DNA of 64,000 bases from Acinetobacter sp. NCu2D-2. Its GTDB lineage: Bacteria; Pseudomonadota; Gammaproteobacteria; Pseudomonadales; Moraxellaceae. Positions 29,623 to 39,105 of the stretch are shown here, piece after piece; position 1 is the stretch's first letter; each line of letters starts with the position of its first letter. The stretch covers positions 930,001 through 994,000 of the forward strand of contig NZ_CP015594.1 of assembly GCF_001647675.1 (NCBI RefSeq), read 5' to 3'. The notes under the pieces are model-generated. The model ran no database searches. It was not told where the DNA came from and was given only the letters and a program-made list of their open reading frames with translations. The position numbers and the translations under genes are program-made.

Positions 29623-31779
29623 TTAGTGTTCTTGAATATCAATGAGTTGATCCAACGGTTTTTGGAAATAAGCCCCTTGGATATAACGCACATCAACATT
29701 CCAAGCATTCGCGAACAATGTCATATCATCTAATTCACGCAGCATGATATTGATGGTCTTAATTTCGTTAAACTTAGTGATTTTTTCCTGAAGCTCTTGT
29801 GCTTCAGCTTCATTTTTTAACATGGTTGTTAATTTTTGATGAAGCGTCAAACCATTGATGTCTAAATCTTTCAACAACATTTCGCTATACATCGAATAAC
29901 CAAAGTCGCGGATAGAAACACGTGCGCCATGATCACGTAAAATGCGGATATATTTCTGCGCATCTTCACGATTCATCAATAGATCTTCTTCAGCAAATTG
30001 CAGTGTTAAAGGATGATCCAATTGACTGCGAATAATCGTAATCAGTTTTGAAATAAACTCAGGGAAAGTACGATCATTAAACAGAACAGCTTTGTTTAAA
30101 TTAACAATTAAACGTGCTTGAGGGTATTGGGTAATAAAGTTATGCAATTGCTTACATGATTCAACCAAAATCCAGCGATCCAGCTTAATTGATAATTCAT
30201 CATCTTCTGCCAAGTCACGCAAGCTTGAAATGTCATGCCATTTATTTTCATAAATGAAGCCGCTTGTCACTTCATACACGTATAAATCAGAGTCTTCTTT
30301 GTCGTAAAGCTGTTGATACTTGAGATGAATCTCACCACGTTCTAAGCACTGACGTAAAGCAAAGAGGATTGAAACTGGGCTGGTCGGTAGAATTGACGAT
30401 GTCGTCGTCGGTGCAGGGGTAGCTGTAATTGGTTGATCAGACACGCTGAAATCAATACTAGGCTGCACTGTATTTTGTACTGATGTTGGAATGTCTAAGC
30501 TAAACTCATGGCTTGCTGTATCTTGTGGAAGTGCGGTACTAAAAGCTGTATTTACATATTGATTGAGATGATCATCATCACGCAAATCGCTATCAAGAAT
30601 GGTATAACCCATACGTAGTTGTAATGGGTAGCTATTGTTATTGATGTTCAAGAGTTGCGGTTTAGCTAAAGTGCCTAAGCTGATGAGTTTAGAATTCAGC
30701 ACTTCTTTAGAGTCAGCTTGGAAAAGACCGACATAAGCCTGATCATCAAACTTAAACAGCGGTACATGAGTTTGTTCTTTAAGGAAGGTTTTGATCGCTT
30801 TAAAGTATTGAGTATAGATCGACCAATTTGAGTTCAGTACGCTTGAATCGATATTAGCAAGGGTAAAGAGTACCAAGGCATTGACAGGTGCAGACTCTTT
30901 ACTTATTTCACGCTTAATTTGCTGCGCAGTACTTACTTTGCCTGTTTTTTCAGTTGGGGCATTTTGCGCTACTGCATTCGCAGTTTCAATGGTGATTTGA
31001 ATAGCATCTTCATCTACATTTGATGCTAAAAATTCAATTTTTAAAGGATTGGGTTGACTCAGAGATGGATTATTACTGCAAACTTCCAAGCCACCTAAAT
31101 CAAATTGACCTTGAGAGGCTTTTTTTAGACGGGTCTTAAACTCGTTTAAGTTCTCAGGTTGAATCACATCAAGAAGTGGTAAGCCGATAATGTCATCACC
31201 TGAAGTAATGCCAAAAAGTTTTAAATAGTCATCGTTGGCTTCAAGATGAATCCCTTCTTGAATCACCGCTACTGCTTTATGACTTTCATCGACTAATACT
31301 TGAGCTTGGCTCTGTGCTGTTTCAAGTTCATCCATCAAATGCTGTTGCGTTTGTACCATACGGCTAAAAGATAAGGCACGAACCAAGCCAACATAAAAAC
31401 GCTCAGGGAAATCTAAGTTAAGGATGTCATAAATGCCCTTATGTACATAAGTCGCATATTGCTCAGCCTGATAATCATCTGGTTTTAATAGGATGATCGG
31501 TAAATTCGGCTGATTTGAAAGACGAACAATACTTAAGGCTTGTTCATATTTAAGGTCATAAGCGCGACCAAAAATAATCAAATCCCAATGAAAATTAAGC
31601 TGTTTTTCAAAGTTTTGTAAGTCATCAAGTAAGATCGCATCCACTTGATATTCATTTGAAGTTAAAAGATCCTGAATTTGATTAAATCTAATCTGATTAT
31701 CATCAATAATGAGTAAACGTGTTTCGGTACGTTTTAACTTTTTGGACAATAATGGATTTCTCACTTCAATGCTTCCCAT
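29623..31779 (-). CDS. FimX-like protein: REC-like, PAS, degenerate GGDEF and EAL domains
   Basis: This 718-residue protein has a receiver-like domain (about 18-130, TRLLIIDDNQ), a PAS-type domain (about 165-270), a GGDEF-like region without the catalytic motif (about 300-420), and an EAL domain from about 480. The EAL residues are altered: the EAL triplet reads EVT (503-505), DDFG reads RDFG (624-627) and the Lys of the KID motif is missing. It is therefore likely a c-di-GMP receptor rather than a phosphodiesterase, as in Pseudomonas FimX, which controls type IV pilus assembly. It overlaps the upstream PilZ-type gene by 19 nt. Confidence 0.8.
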   Translation of the reverse strand: MGSIEVRNPLLSKKLKRTETRLLIIDDNQIRFNQIQDLLTSNEYQVDAILLDDLQNFEKQLNFHWDLIIFGRAYDLKYEQALSIVRLSNQPNLPIILLKPDDYQAEQYATYVHKGIYDILNLDFPERFYVGLVRALSFSRMVQTQQHLMDELETAQSQAQVLVDESHKAVAVIQEGIHLEANDDYLKLFGITSGDDIIGLPLLDVIQPENLNEFKTRLKKASQGQFDLGGLEVCSNNPSLSQPNPLKIEFLASNVDEDAIQITIETANAVAQNAPTEKTGKVSTAQQIKREISKESAPVNALVLFTLANIDSSVLNSNWSIYTQYFKAIKTFLKEQTHVPLFKFDDQAYVGLFQADSKEVLNSKLISLGTLAKPQLLNINNNSYPLQLRMGYTILDSDLRDDDHLNQYVNTAFSTALPQDTASHEFSLDIPTSVQNTVQPSIDFSVSDQPITATPAPTTTSSILPTSPVSILFALRQCLERGEIHLKYQQLYDKEDSDLYVYEVTSGFIYENKWHDISSLRDLAEDDELSIKLDRWILVESCKQLHNFITQYPQARLIVNLNKAVLFNDRTFPEFISKLITIIRSQLDHPLTLQFAEEDLLMNREDAQKYIRILRDHGARVSIRDFGYSMYSEMLLKDLDINGLTLHQKLTTMLKNEAEAQELQEKITKFNEIKTINIMLRELDDMTLFANAWNVDVRYIQGAYFQKPLDQLIDIQEH

Positions 31780-33506
31780 AAATCATTATTTCGAATTTCA
31801 TTCATTTGTTTATTGATAAAGTTCTGTACGATCGGTTCTTCTTGATCGTTAAGCAGTTCATAATCGAAGCGCATAAAACTTTGAGTAATGAGCTGAGCTT
31901 TGGTCAGATAGATTTTGATTTCATGTTGACCTAAACGTAAATGAATGGTTTGTTTTTCCTTAAACAAATGCACGCCTGAAACAATAATACTTATTGAAAT
32001 TTGGTCCAATTGTGTCGTTTGTACCAATAGTGCGGGTTGAGGATATAAATTCTTTTCAGAACGGGTATAGACAGCACAAGGGAATAGCTCTTGCGCCAAG
32101 ATTTCTAAACCAAGTTCTAAACTTTTTTCAGCTGATTGTTTAATCCAGCGAATGACACCACCGCGCCATTGGCTTTGGGCATTTTCTTGCACCAAAATAA
32201 ATTCGCCCGTTTTTAAATTCACAGGTGTCGCACCTGTCCATTTAATGCGATAACCATTTACGCTAATGTCTAAAACTTCAGCCTGATGAATTTGTTTCGC
32301 TTCACGGTCTAGGGCTTTAATATTACTAAATGCACTAGGCAGAGCAGCTTGTGTCGAGCTGACAAAACTGGATTCCGATTGGACATTAAAGTTGGTTTCG
32401 ACAATATCCAACGTTTCTTTAAAATTTTTCCCTTTCGATAGGTAAAAATGCGCCACACCTAAACCAAAACAAATATTGATCTGTGCCGAATACTCATAGC
32501 GTTCATGGCGACGCTCAGCAGTAGTCGACAATAAAGTATGTAAATGGAAATGTAGTGCAGGGGTTAAAAACAGCTTTTCATTGCGACTTAAATTATGGTT
32601 GTTTTTAGATTGTGCAGTCGCTATATGCTCCATTAAATTTTGTGTTGAGATAAAGATATTGGCTTGGAAATGTGAAGCTTGGCGCGTATTAAATAAAGGT
32701 GGATGATCTTTACTTGTATCCACTACATAGCGGGAAACTGTGGTTTCTTTTGGTAAAATATGGATCAATTTCGCCCATTCAAAGCTACATAAGAATAAGC
32801 CTTGAATCTCCGCAGGGCGGATTTGATGGGTATTAAAGATTTCAAGAATAATCAACTGAGCATAGGCTTGTGAAATATTTTGAATATCGTGCTGCGTACC
32901 AAGGACTTGATTAATATTGCTCAAATAGAAATTATTTTCTATCGCGCATTCAATTAATTGGTGTGCAGCGAGCCACTGTCCCATTACAGGTGAGCTATAC
33001 AACATATGTTGTTGATAGAGCAATAAGCTCAGCTGTTGTAGCGCATAGTAAATCGACACCATACGTGCGGTTTCTAAGCGTTTTTTCAAGCTAAGCTTAA
33101 AAATTGAAAACTTGTGTTCGTTGAGTTGCTGCTGGCAACGTTTCGCAATATCGATATAGATTTTGGCAAAGTGACTGCGTAGCAGCATTGCCAATTCTAT
33201 GATTTGGTCATTACGATCCGTAGTGATCAAGCCTTGATTGACAAAGTGCTTTTCGAGGCTGGTTAAAACATTTTCAAGTGTCGGGTGTAAGACTTGAATC
33301 AGGTCAAACCGCAACGTTTCATCACAATCAAGTTCAGCAATTTCTAACAGAGCACTAAATAAAGATTTAGATGATGTCCCTAATTGCAAAATCGAGATGC
33401 TTGAAACCCATTCTTGAAGTGCTTTTGCATTGGTCTGGCAAAAGCTGAGTTGAGCGAGTTTCTTTTCCGTCGGCGTCTGAAAAATATCTGAAGTATGCTT
33501 GCTCAT
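31761..33506 (-). CDS. PilZ-type domain protein of unknown function, coupled to the FimX-like gene
   Basis: This 581-residue cytoplasmic protein has no signal peptide or membrane segment. Residues 1-390 are mostly helical and unassigned. A PilZ-like beta-barrel starts near 405, with LDISVNGYRIKW (412-423) and a WRGGVIRWI...LELGLEIL pattern typical of PilZ folds. The N-terminal RxxxR binding motif is not clear. The gene overlaps the FimX-like gene by 19 nt, implying co-translation and a joint role in c-di-GMP signalling. It lies 9 nt after epmB on the same strand, so an epmB-led transcript is possible. Confidence 0.65.
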   Translation of the reverse strand: MSKHTSDIFQTPTEKKLAQLSFCQTNAKALQEWVSSISILQLGTSSKSLFSALLEIAELDCDETLRFDLIQVLHPTLENVLTSLEKHFVNQGLITTDRNDQIIELAMLLRSHFAKIYIDIAKRCQQQLNEHKFSIFKLSLKKRLETARMVSIYYALQQLSLLLYQQHMLYSSPVMGQWLAAHQLIECAIENNFYLSNINQVLGTQHDIQNISQAYAQLIILEIFNTHQIRPAEIQGLFLCSFEWAKLIHILPKETTVSRYVVDTSKDHPPLFNTRQASHFQANIFISTQNLMEHIATAQSKNNHNLSRNEKLFLTPALHFHLHTLLSTTAERRHERYEYSAQINICFGLGVAHFYLSKGKNFKETLDIVETNFNVQSESSFVSSTQAALPSAFSNIKALDREAKQIHQAEVLDISVNGYRIKWTGATPVNLKTGEFILVQENAQSQWRGGVIRWIKQSAEKSLELGLEILAQELFPCAVYTRSEKNLYPQPALLVQTTQLDQISISIIVSGVHLFKEKQTIHLRLGQHEIKIYLTKAQLITQSFMRFDYELLNDQEEPIVQNFINKQMNEIRNNDLWEALK

Positions 33507-33515
33507 CTTTATTAT

Positions 33516-34538
33516 TTAACTCAAAAATGTTGAAACCCCAAAAAGCGGTGTCTTATTTTTTTCGCCCGCAATTTCCCGAACTAATTTAGGAACCAAATAC
33601 CCCGGTAGATTCGCTAAAAGCTCTGTATAAATTTCATTGATTCGATCAGGATCGAGATCAAAATGATGTGCACCTTTCACTTTATCAAGTACATGTAAAT
33701 AATATGGCATCACACCCGCATCAAATAAACGATAGCTTAAATTGGTTAAAACCTCAGCAGAATCATTTACCCCAGCCAATAATACAGCTTGGTTTAACAC
33801 CGTGATTTTGTGTTCAGATAACTGCGACAGTTTAGAACAAGTAAAATCATCAAGTTCTGATGCGTGATTTGAGTGTACCACTAGAATAATACGTAGCCTA
33901 CTGTTTTTTAACATGCTGATAAGCTCTTCGTCGATTCGATTTGGAATCACGATAGGCACGCGTGAATGGATTCGTAAGTATTTTAGCTGCGGTAAAGTTT
34001 CTAAACGCTCTAACCAAACTTTGAGTTTTCGGTTTGATAAAGTTAGTGGATCGCCGCCACTTAAAATCACTTCATTAATATCAGGCTGAGATTCAATGTA
34101 TTCTTTGATATTGAGCCAATCATCCGATTTAGGCAGGTTTTCCTGATAGGGAAAGTGGCGACGGAAGCAATATCGACAATGTACCGCACATGCACCAGTT
34201 AAAGTCAAAAGGAAGCGGGATTTGTATTTATGTAAAACACCAGGCTGCTGATTGGCTTGTTCTTCTCCCAATGGGTCGGTGACAAACCCAGGATGATCTT
34301 CTAGTTCTAAGTGGTGAGGAAGCACTTGGAGCAATAAAGGGTCTAAAGCATTGCCGATTTGCATTTTTCCGACGAATGCACGAGGCACGCGTAATTTAAA
34401 TTGTTCAATGGCTAAAATAGCCCCAGACAGTAGGTCATTTTCAGAGAGCGCTAATAGTGAAAGTAATTCTTTAGGGTCGGTGACTAAATCGCTAAGTTGA
34501 GATTGCCAATTTTGCTCTTGAAATAAATACTGTGTCAT
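33516..34538 (-). CDS. epmB: EF-P (R)-beta-lysylation protein EpmB (radical SAM)
   Basis: This 340-residue lysine 2,3-aminomutase-type radical SAM enzyme converts L-alpha-lysine to (R)-beta-lysine, which EpmA attaches to EF-P. The [4Fe-4S]-binding triad is C117-x3-C121-x2-C124 (CAVHCRYC). PLP-binding and SAM-binding segments follow (SGGDPL near 162-167). It is encoded divergently from efp, its pathway target. EpmA is not in the window. Confidence 0.93.
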   Translation of the reverse strand: MTQYLFQEQNWQSQLSDLVTDPKELLSLLALSENDLLSGAILAIEQFKLRVPRAFVGKMQIGNALDPLLLQVLPHHLELEDHPGFVTDPLGEEQANQQPGVLHKYKSRFLLTLTGACAVHCRYCFRRHFPYQENLPKSDDWLNIKEYIESQPDINEVILSGGDPLTLSNRKLKVWLERLETLPQLKYLRIHSRVPIVIPNRIDEELISMLKNSRLRIILVVHSNHASELDDFTCSKLSQLSEHKITVLNQAVLLAGVNDSAEVLTNLSYRLFDAGVMPYYLHVLDKVKGAHHFDLDPDRINEIYTELLANLPGYLVPKLVREIAGEKNKTPLFGVSTFLS

Positions 34539-34924
34539 GCCAAATCTTTAATATGAAGGATAATGCAAATCATTGCTGAGTCTTATTATTTTAACAGATA
34601 TGTCGCGTAAGCTGTATTTTAGCTGTAGGCGACGTAAAGAGTTCAGAATATTATTTTTGATTCAGCCAACTAAAAACAAAAAATCACAATATCAGGCTTA
34701 TTTTCACCCTAAAATTTTAGATGTATGAACGTTAGTTAGTCAGCTTGCTGCTGTTAAAGAAGAATTTTTCATTGCGGCATAGTGTATTGCTCATTTAGAA
34801 TACGCCTCATCAAATGAATGTGCATGCGGCAATATAATGTTGGCATCATTTCGACTAATGAATGACGACCCGACAGCCCATCGCATGTATAGATTAAAGT
34901 TAGTAAGTTTGGAGTGAGCCAATC
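34539..34924. other. 386-bp intergenic region between epmB and efp
   Basis: This AT-rich region holds the divergent promoters. Toward efp, TATAAT at 34833-34838 is a good -10 box without a clear -35. Toward the middle, GTCGC (about 34601) and GCGAC (about 34630) with inner AGCT blocks form an imperfect hairpin lacking a T-tract. I see no coding frame and no other element. Confidence 0.6.
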
Positions 34925-35494
34925 ATGGCCTATTATTCAACGAACGAATTCAAGTCTGGCCTTAAGGTTATGCTTGATGGTAACCCATGTTCAATCATGG
35001 AAAACGAATACGTTAAACCAGGTAAAGGCCAAGCGTTCAACCGTGTTAAATTACGTAACCTAAAAACTGGTAAAGTTTTAGAAAAAACGTTCAAATCAGG
35101 TGATTCTTTAGAAGCTGCTGACATCGTAGAAGTAGAAATGAACTACTTGTATAACGATGGTGAAATGTGGAACTTCATGGATCCTGAATCATTCGAACAA
35201 ATCGCTGCAGACAAAACTGCAATGGGCGATGCTGCGAAATGGTTAAAAGACGACTCTAACGAACTTTGCACAATTATGCTTTGGAACGGTGTTCCACTAA
35301 GCGTTAGCGCACCAAACTTCGTTGTATTAAAAATCGTTGAAACTGATCCAGGTGTTCGTGGTGATACTTCTGGCGGTGGCGGTAAACCAGCTAAACTTGA
35401 AACTGGCGCAGTTGTACGTGTTCCTTTATTCGTACAGCAAGAAGAAAGCGTTCGTGTAGATACTCGTACTGGTGACTACCTAGAACGTGCATAA
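34925..35494 (+). CDS. efp: translation elongation factor P
   Basis: This 189-residue EF-P rescues ribosomes stalled at polyproline motifs. The modifiable lysine is Lys34 in KPGKGQAF, the target of EpmA/EpmB beta-lysylation, consistent with the divergent epmB. The KOW-like N-terminal domain and two OB domains are intact, and the C-terminal motif [12 protein letters not shown] is typical. GAGTGAGCC precedes ATG 34925, and a strong terminator follows. Confidence 0.98.
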   Translation: MAYYSTNEFKSGLKVMLDGNPCSIMENEYVKPGKGQAFNRVKLRNLKTGKVLEKTFKSGDSLEAADIVEVEMNYLYNDGEMWNFMDPESFEQIAADKTAMGDAAKWLKDDSNELCTIMLWNGVPLSVSAPNFVVLKIVETDPGVRGDTSGGGGKPAKLETGAVVRVPLFVQQEESVRVDTRTGDYLERA

Positions 35495-35518
35495 TGGTTT
35501 AAAAATAAACTATTATGG

Positions 35519-35548
35519 AAAGGGATGATACAAATCATCCCTTTTTTT
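35519..35548 (+). terminator. intrinsic terminator after efp
   Basis: A 10-bp perfect stem (35520-35529 with 35534-35543) has an ACAA loop and runs into seven T residues. Confidence 0.88.
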
Positions 35549-35664
35549 ATGCCAAAGTCTTAGAGGAAAATAACGAGAACAAGGGTAAAGTCGCAAGGGA
35601 AAACAGCAGTACCTCGAATAAAAAACAAATGCTGATTGAAATGCAATAGATATGAGGGATTGAA

Positions 35665-37764
35665 ATGGAAACAATACAGCGGAAGTCAACGATGACTTCA
35701 AAAATGATTTGGCTGCTTGTCGCGATTGTCGGCGCCGTTTCATTTGGAATCTTGGCACTGAGTCGTGGAGAAAGTGTCAATGCAATCTGGTTAGTGCTTG
35801 CAGCAGCCTGTATTTACAGTATTGCTTATCGCTTCTACAGTTTATTTATCGCAGAAAAAGTTTTTGAATTAAACGAACGCCGTCTTACACCTGCACATCG
35901 CTTAACCGATGGTCTGGATTATGTACCGACCAATAAAAGTGTACTGTTTGGACATCACTTTGCAGCGATTGCAGGCGCAGGTCCACTTGTTGGTCCAATC
36001 CTAGCAGCGCAAATGGGTTATTTGCCAGGTACGATTTGGCTTCTTGTGGGTGTTGTTCTTGCCGGTGCCGTACAAGACTTTTTAGTCCTGTTTATATCAA
36101 CCCGTCGAGAAGGTCGTTCACTTGGTGAAATGGCGAAGCAAGAGCTAGGTTCATTTGCTGGTGTGATCGTGATGCTAGGTGCATTAGGCGTGATGATCAT
36201 CATCCTTGCTGTACTTGCACTGGTGGTTGTGAAAGCGCTAACAAATAGTCCTTGGGGTGTGTTTAGTATTGCAGCGACTATTCCAATTGCGATCTTCATG
36301 GGTGTCTACATGCGTTTTATCCGTCCGGGTAAAATAGCAGAAGTGTCGATCATTGGTTTCGTGTTGATGATGCTTGGCATTATCTACGGTGAAAATATTG
36401 CACAGCACCCGTATTGGGGACCATTCTTTACCTTGACAGGTACAGAGCTGACTTGGGCATTAATCATTTACGGATTTATTGCATCTGTTCTACCAGTTTG
36501 GTTGCTTCTTGCACCGCGTGATTATCTATCTACATTCTTAAAAATTGGAGTGATTGCCGGTCTTGCGCTTGGTATTGTATTTGCAATGCCAGAAATGCAA
36601 TTACCAGCATTAACTAAATTCGTTGATGGTACAGGTCCTGTCTTTGCAGGTTCAATGTTCCCATTCCTATTTATTACCATTGCCTGTGGTGCGATTTCAG
36701 GTTTCCATGCTTTGGTATCTTCAGGAACAACGCCTAAGTTGGTCAATAACGAAAAAGACATTCGTATGATCGGTTACGGTGGTATGTTGATGGAGTCTTT
36801 CGTTGCGATCATGGCTTTAATCTGTGCTGCGGTACTTGAGCCAGGTCTATACTTTGCCATTAACTCTCCAGCAGCGTTACTTGGCACAACAGCTGAATCA
36901 GCTGCCGAAGCCGTTCGTAATCTAGGTTTTGTCATTACACCTGAAACACTGACTTTAGTTGCAAAAGAAGTGGGTGAAAGTTCAATCCTGTCTCGTACAG
37001 GGGGTGCACCGACATTTGCAATTGGTATGGCACATATTATCTCTGAGATTTTCAATAGCCGTGCCATGATGTCATTCTGGTACCACTTCGCCATTCTTTT
37101 TGAAGCATTATTCATTTTAACTGCTGTGGATGCAGGTACACGTGCTTGCCGTTTCATGGTGCAAGATACTGTTGGTATCGTAATTCCAGCAGTGAAAAAA
37201 TCGTCTTCATTTGTAGGTAACTTAATTGGTACAGCAGTTGCTGTTGCCGGTTGGGGCTTCTTCGTTTACCAAGGTGTGGTCGATCCACTTGGTGGTATTA
37301 ACAGCTTGTGGCCGTTATTTGGTATTGGTAACCAAATTTTGGCAGCAATGGCACTGATTTTAGGTACCGTGATTCTGTTTAAAATGAAAAAAGAAAAATA
37401 TGTTTGGGTGACTATTGTTCCAACTATTTTCTTATTCATTACTTCAATGACTGCGGGCTGGCAAAAGATTTTCCATGAAAACCCGAAAATTGGTTTCTTG
37501 GCACAATCTGAGCGTTTCAATAATGCCATTGCTAATAATGAAATTTTAGCGCCTGCTAAAACCATGGCAGAAATGCATACGGTTGCATTATCAAATCAGA
37601 TTAATGCTGCACTTTGTGCATTCTTTATGATTGTTGCGATTGTGATGTTAATTGCATCGGTGAAAGTGGTTCGTCGTGCATTGGCAAACCCACAACCATC
37701 AGTGAATGAAGGCGAAGCAATCTATCGTGATCCTGCTGAGATTAAAGCTCAAGCACATCACTAA
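35665..37764 (+). CDS. cstA: CstA family carbon-starvation transporter (peptide/pyruvate)
   Basis: This 699-residue polytopic membrane protein has about 16 to 18 helices and the CstA motifs GHHFAAIAGAGPLVGP (near 93-108) and SGFHALVSSGTTPK (near 345-358). E. coli CstA and its relatives BtsT/YjiY import pyruvate or peptides during carbon limitation. ATG 35665 follows GAGGGA at good spacing. The partner gene of the YbdD type follows 10 nt downstream, a conserved two-gene unit. The C-terminal cytoplasmic tail is acidic. Confidence 0.94.
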   Translation: METIQRKSTMTSKMIWLLVAIVGAVSFGILALSRGESVNAIWLVLAAACIYSIAYRFYSLFIAEKVFELNERRLTPAHRLTDGLDYVPTNKSVLFGHHFAAIAGAGPLVGPILAAQMGYLPGTIWLLVGVVLAGAVQDFLVLFISTRREGRSLGEMAKQELGSFAGVIVMLGALGVMIIILAVLALVVVKALTNSPWGVFSIAATIPIAIFMGVYMRFIRPGKIAEVSIIGFVLMMLGIIYGENIAQHPYWGPFFTLTGTELTWALIIYGFIASVLPVWLLLAPRDYLSTFLKIGVIAGLALGIVFAMPEMQLPALTKFVDGTGPVFAGSMFPFLFITIACGAISGFHALVSSGTTPKLVNNEKDIRMIGYGGMLMESFVAIMALICAAVLEPGLYFAINSPAALLGTTAESAAEAVRNLGFVITPETLTLVAKEVGESSILSRTGGAPTFAIGMAHIISEIFNSRAMMSFWYHFAILFEALFILTAVDAGTRACRFMVQDTVGIVIPAVKKSSSFVGNLIGTAVAVAGWGFFVYQGVVDPLGGINSLWPLFGIGNQILAAMALILGTVILFKMKKEKYVWVTIVPTIFLFITSMTAGWQKIFHENPKIGFLAQSERFNNAIANNEILAPAKTMAEMHTVALSNQINAALCAFFMIVAIVMLIASVKVVRRALANPQPSVNEGEAIYRDPAEIKAQAHH

Positions 37765-37774
37765 GGAGAAGATG

Positions 37775-38077
37775 ATGAATCTTAAATTTGCAAAAAGTGG
37801 TAAAGCGGTGGTTTATAAAATCATCAAAATGACCGTGATGTCGCAAAAAGATTTAATTCTGAATCCGAAGAATTGGTCACGGATTGCAACATTGTGGCAA
37901 CGTCTGCAACAAAGTTTCCGTTTAATGGTGGGTGTTCCAGATTATCAAACCTATTTGGAACATATGAAAAAGCATCATCCTGATTTGCAAGCCATGGATG
38001 CGAAGACGTTTTATCGCCACTGTGTGGATGCTCGTTATCCATCAGCAGGTGGAGAGATGAAGAAATGTCCTTGCTAG
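37775..38077 (+). CDS. YbdD/YjiX family (DUF466) CstA partner protein
   Basis: Start taken at ATG 37775, 6 nt after AAGGAG; ATG 37772 is immediately adjacent. The 100-residue product shares the family core VGVPDYQTYLEHMKKHHPD and the ending in DARY...KKCPC, compared with 65 residues in E. coli YbdD. It has about 30 extra N-terminal residues. YbdD-type proteins are always encoded next to CstA-type transporters and are needed for their activity. The open frame reaches back into cstA, but that part is not translated. Confidence 0.88.
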   Translation: MNLKFAKSGKAVVYKIIKMTVMSQKDLILNPKNWSRIATLWQRLQQSFRLMVGVPDYQTYLEHMKKHHPDLQAMDAKTFYRHCVDARYPSAGGEMKKCPC

Positions 38078-38093
38078 TGATTTGATTTTTAAA

Positions 38094-38116
38094 GAACGCC
38101 TTTCGGGGCGTTTTTT
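38094..38116 (+). terminator. intrinsic terminator after ybdD-type gene
   Basis: AACGCC/GGCGTT stem with a 6-nt loop and six T residues. Confidence 0.8.
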
Positions 38117-38188
38117 ATTTTTAGATTGAATTTATCTTATGTGGATGATAGAGATAACATTTAAATATTAATCTTAAATTTAAAAAAG

Positions 38189-39076
38189 ATGTCAAATATT
38201 ATTCAGTTTAAAAAAAGAAAACTTCAACGAGGAATCGTAGCCCCAGCAGGAATAATGTCCATATCTGGTAGTTCATTGCATCTTGAACGAACTTATAACT
38301 TAGAAGATATTTATTATTATGTTATGTATTGGGATAGGATCTCTATCCCAACCTCAAATGCATTCTATTGTGGATTGCCTTTAGAAAAGGAATTATTTGC
38401 TACAGGAATGTTGGAACGGCCAAGTTTACCTATTGTGGGTACTGTAGACGTGGCACAACACACTCATTTTACTTTCGGCGAAGTCGCAAAAAATAAAATG
38501 AAAGATGATAGTTTAGATTGGATGATACACCATATGTCAGGGGATCCAATTTATTTACCTGAACATACAACTCAAAAAGAGTCAGTAAGATTAAAGATAA
38601 CAAAGGCTTTGCCAATTCCATCTGTAAATGCAAAATTTTCGTTAGATGATCTTTTAAGTTTTAAAGTGAAGCGTTCTTCAGAATTAGAAGCTTTACATGA
38701 AACAATGGATAAACTTTTAAAAAAAATTCATTATGAGGAAATAGATGCAATTAGAAGATCTGAATTAATTAGATTCGAGAACGCTATTCAAGAGTTGGAT
38801 AGAACTATTTTTGAAAGATTTAAAGTGTATAAAAAAAGTGATTTTGAGGTAAATCTAGATTTGAAAGGGGATGCACACTATGCATTAGCACTTAATGCAC
38901 CGACATTGAGTTCAGCTTTACTAACGGATGAAATCCAATTAGCAACTTTGGTTCCAAGTATTATGTCACTATTTACTTTAACCAAAAAATATGGGGTTAC
39001 ATTCAATCAGTATAATCATGGAGATTTAAATTTAGAGTACCTTTCTAGTGCAAGATCAGAAAATATAATATTTTAA
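38189..39076 (+). CDS. orphan AT-rich protein of unknown function (295 aa)
   Basis: This 295-residue soluble protein is unassigned with confidence; the start region (RGIVAPAGIMSIS...) recalls DUF6236-type proteins, from memory only. No signal peptide or membrane helix is visible. Residues 165-220 form a charged helical, possibly coiled-coil segment rich in Leu, Glu and Lys. The flanks are mixed alpha/beta. The gene is markedly AT-rich compared with cstA and moxR, and it uses many AAA, ATA and TTA codons, which suggests acquisition by transfer. It is isolated between the cstA unit and the moxR cluster. Only 29 nt separate its stop from moxR, so co-transcription is possible but not implied. Confidence 0.65.
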   Translation: MSNIIQFKKRKLQRGIVAPAGIMSISGSSLHLERTYNLEDIYYYVMYWDRISIPTSNAFYCGLPLEKELFATGMLERPSLPIVGTVDVAQHTHFTFGEVAKNKMKDDSLDWMIHHMSGDPIYLPEHTTQKESVRLKITKALPIPSVNAKFSLDDLLSFKVKRSSELEALHETMDKLLKKIHYEEIDAIRRSELIRFENAIQELDRTIFERFKVYKKSDFEVNLDLKGDAHYALALNAPTLSSALLTDEIQLATLVPSIMSLFTLTKKYGVTFNQYNHGDLNLEYLSSARSENIIF

Positions 39077-39105
39077 ACAATATAAGAATTTTATAGGGGA
39101 ATATT

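Noticed and set aside
29461..29733. 90-codon plus-strand frame overlapping rpmE and its terminator
   Set aside because: It runs through the rpmE coding region in another frame and through a strong terminator.
34600..34636. Hairpin between epmB and efp as a terminator
   Set aside because: No T-tract follows and the stem is imperfect. It lies between divergent genes, where a terminator is not expected.
36018..37157. Long minus-strand frames inside cstA
   Set aside because: They are antisense shadows of a well-supported gene, with low-complexity composition and no ribosome-binding site.
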